This document shows positions 42,087 to 46,094 of a stretch of 46,094 nucleotides of DNA, piece after piece (positions within the stretch are counted from its first letter, which is position 1; each line of letters starts with the position of its first letter). The notes under the pieces are model-generated. The model had not been told where the DNA came from, did not search any database, and saw only the letters and a list, made by a program, of their open reading frames with translations. The stretch comes from CBDCZI01 sp965224495 (GTDB lineage Bacteria; Bacteroidota; Bacteroidia; Cytophagales; JAAEPT01). The stretch is taken from positions 1-46,094 of the forward strand of contig CBDCZI010000010.1 of the NCBI GenBank assembly GCA_965224495.1, in the 5' to 3' direction. The translations under genes were made by a program, and so were the position numbers.

Positions 42087-44609
42087 TTACTCTTCGGTCG
42101 CCTCTTCTTCCGAAGACGCTTCGTCTGTAGTTGTTTCAGAAGCTCCCTCCTCCAATTCTTCCTCTTCTTCGTCTGTTTTCTCTATTCGAGCAATTGACGA
42201 AATCACATCGTTTTTCGTTAATTTAATCAAACGAACTCCTTGTGTTGCTCGTCCCATTACACGAAGTGTCGATATATCTAAACGAATCAAAACACCTGAT
42301 TTGTTGATTATCATCAAGTCATTGTCATCATTGACACTCAAGATACCAACTAAAGCACCTGTTTTCTCTGTAATACTAATGGTTTTCACACCTTTACCAC
42401 CACGGCTTGTTGTTCTGTATTCTCCAATATTCGAACGTTTTCCGTAACCGTTTTCAGAAACTACAAGTATATCTCTTTCTTCATTTTCTTCGATACAAAC
42501 GAAACCAACCACACTATCTTGGTCGTTTTCTAATCTTACACCACGTACTCCTGTTGCGTTTCTTCCCATCGAACGAACATTTGATTCGTGGAAACGGATG
42601 GCTTTACCTGAACGTTTGGCTATCACGATGTTGTTGTTACCACTTGTCAGTTTAACATCCAATAAACTATCACCTTCTTTGATAGATATCGCGTTAATAC
42701 CGTTTGTTCTTGGTCTTGAATAGGCTTCTAAAGGTGTTTTCTTGATTGTACCTCCTTTTGTACACATCATTAAGAAGTTGTTGTTAATGTAATCGTCGTC
42801 TTTCAACGTTTTCACATTTACTACTGCTTGTACTTTTTCTCCTGATGCGATATTAATTAGGTTCTGTAAAGGTCTCCCTTTTGCAGATTTTTGTCCTTCT
42901 GGAACTTCATAAACACGTAACCAATAGACCTTTCCTTTATCAGTAAAGATGAGCATGTGGTTGTGCATTGTCGCCATGAATAGGTGTTCGGTGAAATCTT
43001 TGTCTTTCGACCCTGCTCCTTTCGAACCTCTTCCTCCTCTATTTTGCGTTTTGTAATCTATCAAAGGTGTACGTTTGATATATCCTTCGTTAGAAATAGT
43101 GATTACCATTTCTTCATCAGCGATAATATCTTCAATACTAATATCGTCTCCTCCAATTACAATTTCTGAACGACGTTCGTCACCATAACGCTCACGCATC
43201 AAGATCAATTCGTCTTTGATTATTGCCATTCGACGTTCTTCACTTGCCAAAATAGCTTCCAAATCAACAATAATTACCATCAATTCGTCGTATTCTGTTT
43301 GGATTTTGTCTCTTTCAAGTCCTGTAAGACGTTGAAGGCGCATTTCCAAAATAGCTTTTGCTTGAACTTCGCTCAATTTGAATTTCTCCATCAAGCCGTT
43401 TCTTGCTATCTCTGGATCACGAGACCCACGAATTAAAGCAATCACTTCATCCAAATGATCTAAAGCTATTAAGTAACCCTCTAAAATGTGAGCTCTTTTT
43501 TGTGCTTCATCCAATTCAAACTGTGTTCGTCTTGTAACTACCTCGTGACGGTGAGCTACATAATGAACAATCATATCTTTCAAATTCAATGTTTCTGGTC
43601 GTCCATTAACCAAAGCAACATTGTTGATACTGAAAGAATTTTGTAATTGTGTATATTTATAAAGGTTGTTTAAGACAACATTAGGAATAGCGTCTCTTTT
43701 CAAGTCGAAAACTATTCGTAAACCATCTCTATCTGATTCATCTCTTAAATCAGCAATTCCTTCTAATTTCTTTTCGTTAATTAAACCAGCAGTTTTTTCA
43801 ATCAAAGTTGATTTATTGACCATATAAGGTATATCGTCAATAATAATCTGCTCTCTGCCTCCTGGTGTTACCTCAAAACGAGCGTGTGCACGTTGCATTA
43901 CACGTCCACGACCTGTTTCGTAAGCACTTCTTACACCTTCTGTACCATAGATAATAGCTCCTGTAGGGAAATCTGGTGCTTTTATATGCTCCATCAACCC
44001 ATCAAGATCAATATCATTGTTTTCAATGTAAGCGATGATACCATTTACAACCTCAGTAAGGTTGTGTGGTGCCATATTCGTTGCCATTCCTACTGCAATA
44101 CCTGACGCTCCGTTCAGTAAAAGGTTAGGAACTTTTGCTGGTAATACTGTTGGCTCTTTTAACGAATCATCAAAATTGGATTGAAAGTCAACCGTTTTTT
44201 TCTTGATATCACCCAACAACTCTTCTGCAATTCTTTTCAGTCTTGCTTCCGTATAACGCATCGCTGCTGGAGAATCCCCATCAATAGATCCGTAGTTACC
44301 TTGCCCATCAACTAACGGGTAACGCAATGACCAATCTTGAGCCATACGAACCATAGTGTCATAAACAGATGAATCACCGTGTGGATGGTACTTACCGAGT
44401 ACTTCCCCAACAATTCTTGCTGATTTCTTGTATGATCTGTTCCAATTGACACCCAATTGATCCATTCCATAAAGGACTCTTCTGTGAACGGGCTTCAAAC
44501 CATCACGAACATCTGGAAGAGCTCTGGAAACGATAACAGACATCGAATAATCGATGTAAGCTATTCTCATTTCCTCCTCAATATTTATAGGAATTATATT
44601 CTCTGACAT
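42087..44609 (-). CDS. gyrA: DNA gyrase subunit A
   Basis: GyrA breaks and rejoins DNA in the supercoiling enzyme. The 840-residue protein starts MSENIIPINIEEEMRIAYID. The catalytic tyrosine is Tyr119 in AAMRYTEARL. The quinolone-resistance region reads KYHPHGDSSVYDTMVRMAQ, with Ser80 and Asp84 at the positions of E. coli Ser83 and Asp87, so no common resistance change is present. The six-bladed C-terminal wrapping domain includes the GyrA-box-like QNRGGRGSKG. An acidic tail (EEEEELEEGASETTTDEASS) ends the protein. A TACTTTTG promoter-like box lies only four bases before the ATG. Confidence 0.98.
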   Translation of the reverse strand: MSENIIPINIEEEMRIAYIDYSMSVIVSRALPDVRDGLKPVHRRVLYGMDQLGVNWNRSYKKSARIVGEVLGKYHPHGDSSVYDTMVRMAQDWSLRYPLVDGQGNYGSIDGDSPAAMRYTEARLKRIAEELLGDIKKKTVDFQSNFDDSLKEPTVLPAKVPNLLLNGASGIAVGMATNMAPHNLTEVVNGIIAYIENNDIDLDGLMEHIKAPDFPTGAIIYGTEGVRSAYETGRGRVMQRAHARFEVTPGGREQIIIDDIPYMVNKSTLIEKTAGLINEKKLEGIADLRDESDRDGLRIVFDLKRDAIPNVVLNNLYKYTQLQNSFSINNVALVNGRPETLNLKDMIVHYVAHRHEVVTRRTQFELDEAQKRAHILEGYLIALDHLDEVIALIRGSRDPEIARNGLMEKFKLSEVQAKAILEMRLQRLTGLERDKIQTEYDELMVIIVDLEAILASEERRMAIIKDELILMRERYGDERRSEIVIGGDDISIEDIIADEEMVITISNEGYIKRTPLIDYKTQNRGGRGSKGAGSKDKDFTEHLFMATMHNHMLIFTDKGKVYWLRVYEVPEGQKSAKGRPLQNLINIASGEKVQAVVNVKTLKDDDYINNNFLMMCTKGGTIKKTPLEAYSRPRTNGINAISIKEGDSLLDVKLTSGNNNIVIAKRSGKAIRFHESNVRSMGRNATGVRGVRLENDQDSVVGFVCIEENEERDILVVSENGYGKRSNIGEYRTTSRGGKGVKTISITEKTGALVGILSVNDDNDLMIINKSGVLIRLDISTLRVMGRATQGVRLIKLTKNDVISSIARIEKTDEEEEELEEGASETTTDEASSEEEATEE

Positions 44610-44613
44610 ATAG

Positions 44614-44621
44614 CAAAAGTA
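44614..44621 (-). promoter_or_regulatory. -7-like box immediately before gyrA
   Basis: The minus strand reads TACTTTTG, a TAnnTTTG match, ending five bases before the ATG. If used it would give a very short or absent leader. Confidence 0.3.
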
Positions 44622-44650
44622 AAGTGTTTTTCTAACATTCTAAATTAAAC

Positions 44651-44689
44651 AAAAAAGGGTTCTAAACCTCTGTTTAGAACCCTTTTTTT
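44651..44689 (-). terminator. Strong bidirectional-looking terminator
   Basis: AAAAAAGGGTTCTAAAC pairs with GTTTAGAACCCTTTTTT around CTCT. It closes the minus-strand lipoprotein gene ahead of gyrA. Confidence 0.9.
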
Positions 44690-44709
44690 ATAGTATTTAT
44701 CCACACTGT

Positions 44710-45360
44710 TTACCAAGTGTATTCTATCTTGTTATTTTCGACTTTTCGTTCAGGTAAATCATAGTCCTCTCCAATCTTTGGGTTTTTCGGCTTTTTCCAC
44801 CAAGGACGTACTCGTGTACGATAAACAGTGTCTGATTCTTTCTTTTTCTTCTTCTCTTTCCTTGCTTCTTTATCAGCTTCTCGCTGTGCTTTTTTCGCTT
44901 CTTTATCAGCTCGTTTTAATTCCTTCTTCGCAGCCTTGTCTGTCGATGCCAATTCCTCATTAACCTCCTCCTCTTCGCTTTCTTCGGTTTTACGTTTTTT
45001 CTTCTTTTTTTTCTTACCTTCTTCAGCCACCTCTGTGTCTGGCGAACCTTCTTCGTTTCCTTTTGCTTCATCACCTTCCACAGGCGCCTCTAAAGCGTCT
45101 AGCTCTTCTTGTTTAGCTAATGCTTTTTCTGCCGTAGCAATAGAATCTTGTTCTGCTTTCGCTACCCTTTTCTGCTCTTTCTTTAGCTTTTTAGCCTCTT
45201 TTTTCCTCTTCTTCTTAAATGACTTCGTGTTTTCAAAATTCAAAGCGTGATGATGCTCCATCCTAACCTCACACGAAGGCAAGGGACATTTGGTCTTACA
45301 CGCCCCCAAAAAGAGCGTCGCAAGACTTACTAAAAACAATATGTAAAATGGTGTCCTCAC
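44710..45360 (-). CDS. Lys/Glu-rich lipoprotein
   Basis: The 216-residue product has a lipoprotein signal (YILFLVSLATLFLGAC), then CKTKCPLPSCEVRMEHHHAL with a Cys and His cluster. A long, highly charged middle of Lys and Glu/Ala (from about residue 48 to 175) looks disordered or helical, and the end RVRPWWKKPKNPKIGEDYDL is Trp/Pro-rich. I recall Bacteroidota lipoproteins with a similar CPxPxC start and NPKIGE-like end around charged spacers; function unknown. The start is GTG 45360, since a stop codon lies two codons upstream and no ATG precedes the signal. Confidence 0.65.
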   Translation of the reverse strand: MRTPFYILFLVSLATLFLGACKTKCPLPSCEVRMEHHHALNFENTKSFKKKRKKEAKKLKKEQKRVAKAEQDSIATAEKALAKQEELDALEAPVEGDEAKGNEEGSPDTEVAEEGKKKKKKKRKTEESEEEEVNEELASTDKAAKKELKRADKEAKKAQREADKEARKEKKKKKESDTVYRTRVRPWWKKPKNPKIGEDYDLPERKVENNKIEYTW

Positions 45361-45373
45361 TAGTTATAACCCA

Positions 45374-45381
45374 CAAATATA
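45374..45381 (-). promoter_or_regulatory. Bacteroidota -7 box for the Lys/Glu-rich lipoprotein
   Basis: The minus strand reads TATATTTG, a TAnnTTTG match, 13 bases before the GTG start. The rest of the 345-base gap (45361-45705) shows only short inverted repeats and the terminator at 45656-45681. Confidence 0.5.
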
Positions 45382-45655
45382 CTTCTTATTTTACGTTTAT
45401 AAAACCAAAACAGTGCAAGAATACTTCTAAATCAAATAAATAACTCAAACTCATCGCTTAATCCTCTTGATAATCTTTGAAAAATTAATAGCACTGCTAA
45501 ATCATTTCGATAAACAAGCTACTTCACCACAGAAGCCCTAAGGCTAAACCTTTAGAACTACCTCAAGAGGTGTAATTAACACTCTTTTTCTTATTCAAAA
45601 CACCTTCTTGAATTAATTAGAGCGAAGAGATTGAAAACTACGAACCAACAAAAAA

Positions 45656-45681
45656 ACCTCTGCCTAATCAAAGACAGAGGT
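45656..45681 (-). terminator. Rho-independent terminator after the porin-like gene
   Basis: On the minus strand ACCTCTG pairs with CAGAGGT and is followed by seven T, 25 bases past the stop at 45706. Confidence 0.8.
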
Positions 45682-45705
45682 AAAAAAACAACAAAAACTA
45701 ACTTT

Positions 45706-46094
45706 TTACTTTTTAACTAACGATTTACTATCAAACAAAGTAGGTTTGAAAACCAACATAGCATAAACCCAATTTTGAGTCGCATCCTTGTCTCCACCTT
45801 TCACAAACTCCATAGATTTTGTCATAAACATTTGTGAATAACCAGCTTTGAAAGTTATTCCTTTTTTCAATTTCGTAGCATAATACAAATCCAACTCCGT
45901 ACCTAAATAAGCACTCGCTTGTTCACTGTTTCCAGATACCGCTAACTCTTCGGTATCCAAGATTGCCGAACCACCCAAAAACGCATGAACATCTGCACCA
46001 AACTTATGCTTTTTCACTTTAAATTTTCCTTTCAAGTAAAAATCATTCAATCCAGCATTCCCTCCGTAGTTCCCTACGTAAAACCAATCCATAA
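45706..46094 (-). CDS. Porin-like outer-membrane protein, C-terminal part (truncated by the window edge)
   Basis: About 129 residues of a beta-barrel protein: MDWFYVGNYGGNAGLNDFYL opens the visible part but is internal, since the frame continues off the window. Alternating strands follow (FGADVHAFLGGSAILDTEEL, LGTELDLYYATKLKKGITFK, AGYSQMFMTKSMEF), ending NWVYAMLVFKPTLFDSKSLV. The ending resembles alginate-export/porin-like barrels of flavobacteria. The N-terminus and substrate cannot be seen. Confidence 0.7.
   Translation of the reverse strand, partial: MDWFYVGNYGGNAGLNDFYLKGKFKVKKHKFGADVHAFLGGSAILDTEELAVSGNSEQASAYLGTELDLYYATKLKKGITFKAGYSQMFMTKSMEFVKGGDKDATQNWVYAMLVFKPTLFDSKSLVKK

Noticed and set aside
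44370..44395. Possible quinolone-resistance change in gyrA
   Set aside because: Ser80 and Asp84 match the sensitive residues; the only difference nearby is Ser for Ala next to Ser80, common in this phylum as far as I know.
44778..45250. Plus-strand frames of up to 140 residues opposite the Lys/Glu-rich lipoprotein
   Set aside because: Poly-Phe/Ser products caused by the Lys/Glu-rich codons on the other strand; no start context.
45560..45571. ACCTCAAGAGGT palindrome
   Set aside because: Too short to call an operator, and not placed at a promoter.
1..46094. CRISPR arrays, tRNA genes, rRNA genes, prophage
   Set aside because: No regularly spaced short repeats, cloverleaf patterns or phage genes were seen on either strand.

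Overview
The window looks like chromosomal DNA of a low-GC member of the phylum Bacteroidota, most likely Flavobacteriia. The evidence is the gene families (DUF6913 beside ligA and dapA, a stand-alone RibA, a UMF1-type transporter, an MbnP-type lipoprotein with diheme peroxidases), the A/T-rich leaders with weak Shine-Dalgarno signals, and repeated TAnnTTTG boxes, the Bacteroidota sigma-A -7 element. I see no rRNA, tRNA, CRISPR array or prophage. The genus cannot be named from the sequence alone.

Layout. 1-3650: lpxK, an HD-domain hydrolase, a small Cys/Lys-rich exported protein and thiH, all interrupted by +1 frameshifts, most in homopolymers; a structured repeat (copy A) lies between them. 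3711-7929 (minus): hemH, a CPA1 cation/proton antiporter and a secreted collagen-like Gly-rich protein. 8081-14932: glyS, ahcY (minus), tyrS, a large helical-repeat protein and a lipoprotein. 15103-20492: aroC, a GltP-type symporter, an Nfu protein and a PBP1C transglycosylase/transpeptidase. 20549-24641: a TerB-like protein, a 51-residue membrane protein, ligA, a DUF6913 protein and dapA. 24651-25485: a decayed IS3-family element containing a fragment of a second IS3-family element.

25559-29621: a NarL-type response regulator, a PAS/degenerate-kinase-like protein, a glycosyltransferase and a YebC protein. 29700-31143: repeat copy D running into a DUF1295-like membrane protein, then a DUF2293 protein. 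31185-36015 (minus): a probable copper-linked envelope locus made of a CNGRCH small protein, a diheme peroxidase lipoprotein, an MbnP-like lipoprotein, a second diheme peroxidase and an outer-membrane protein with an N-terminal CDIC motif. A Crp/Fnr regulator is divergent from it. 36933-41531: a lipoprotein, a UMF1 transporter, ribA, a NeuD-like acyltransferase, a small exported protein and murI. 41585-42012: an isolated end of the second IS type and repeat copy C. 42087-46094 (minus): gyrA, a Lys/Glu-rich lipoprotein and a truncated porin-like protein.

Most of the window is housekeeping. The parts that reward a second look are the MbnP/diheme-peroxidase locus with two hairpins inside it, four copies of a structured intergenic repeat whose stems covary between copies, the nested IS remnants with a matching 52-bp IS end 16.5 kb away, and the cluster of exclusively +1 frameshifts in the first 3.65 kb. 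In that cluster the damage to the normally essential lpxK points to base-call error rather than real gene decay.
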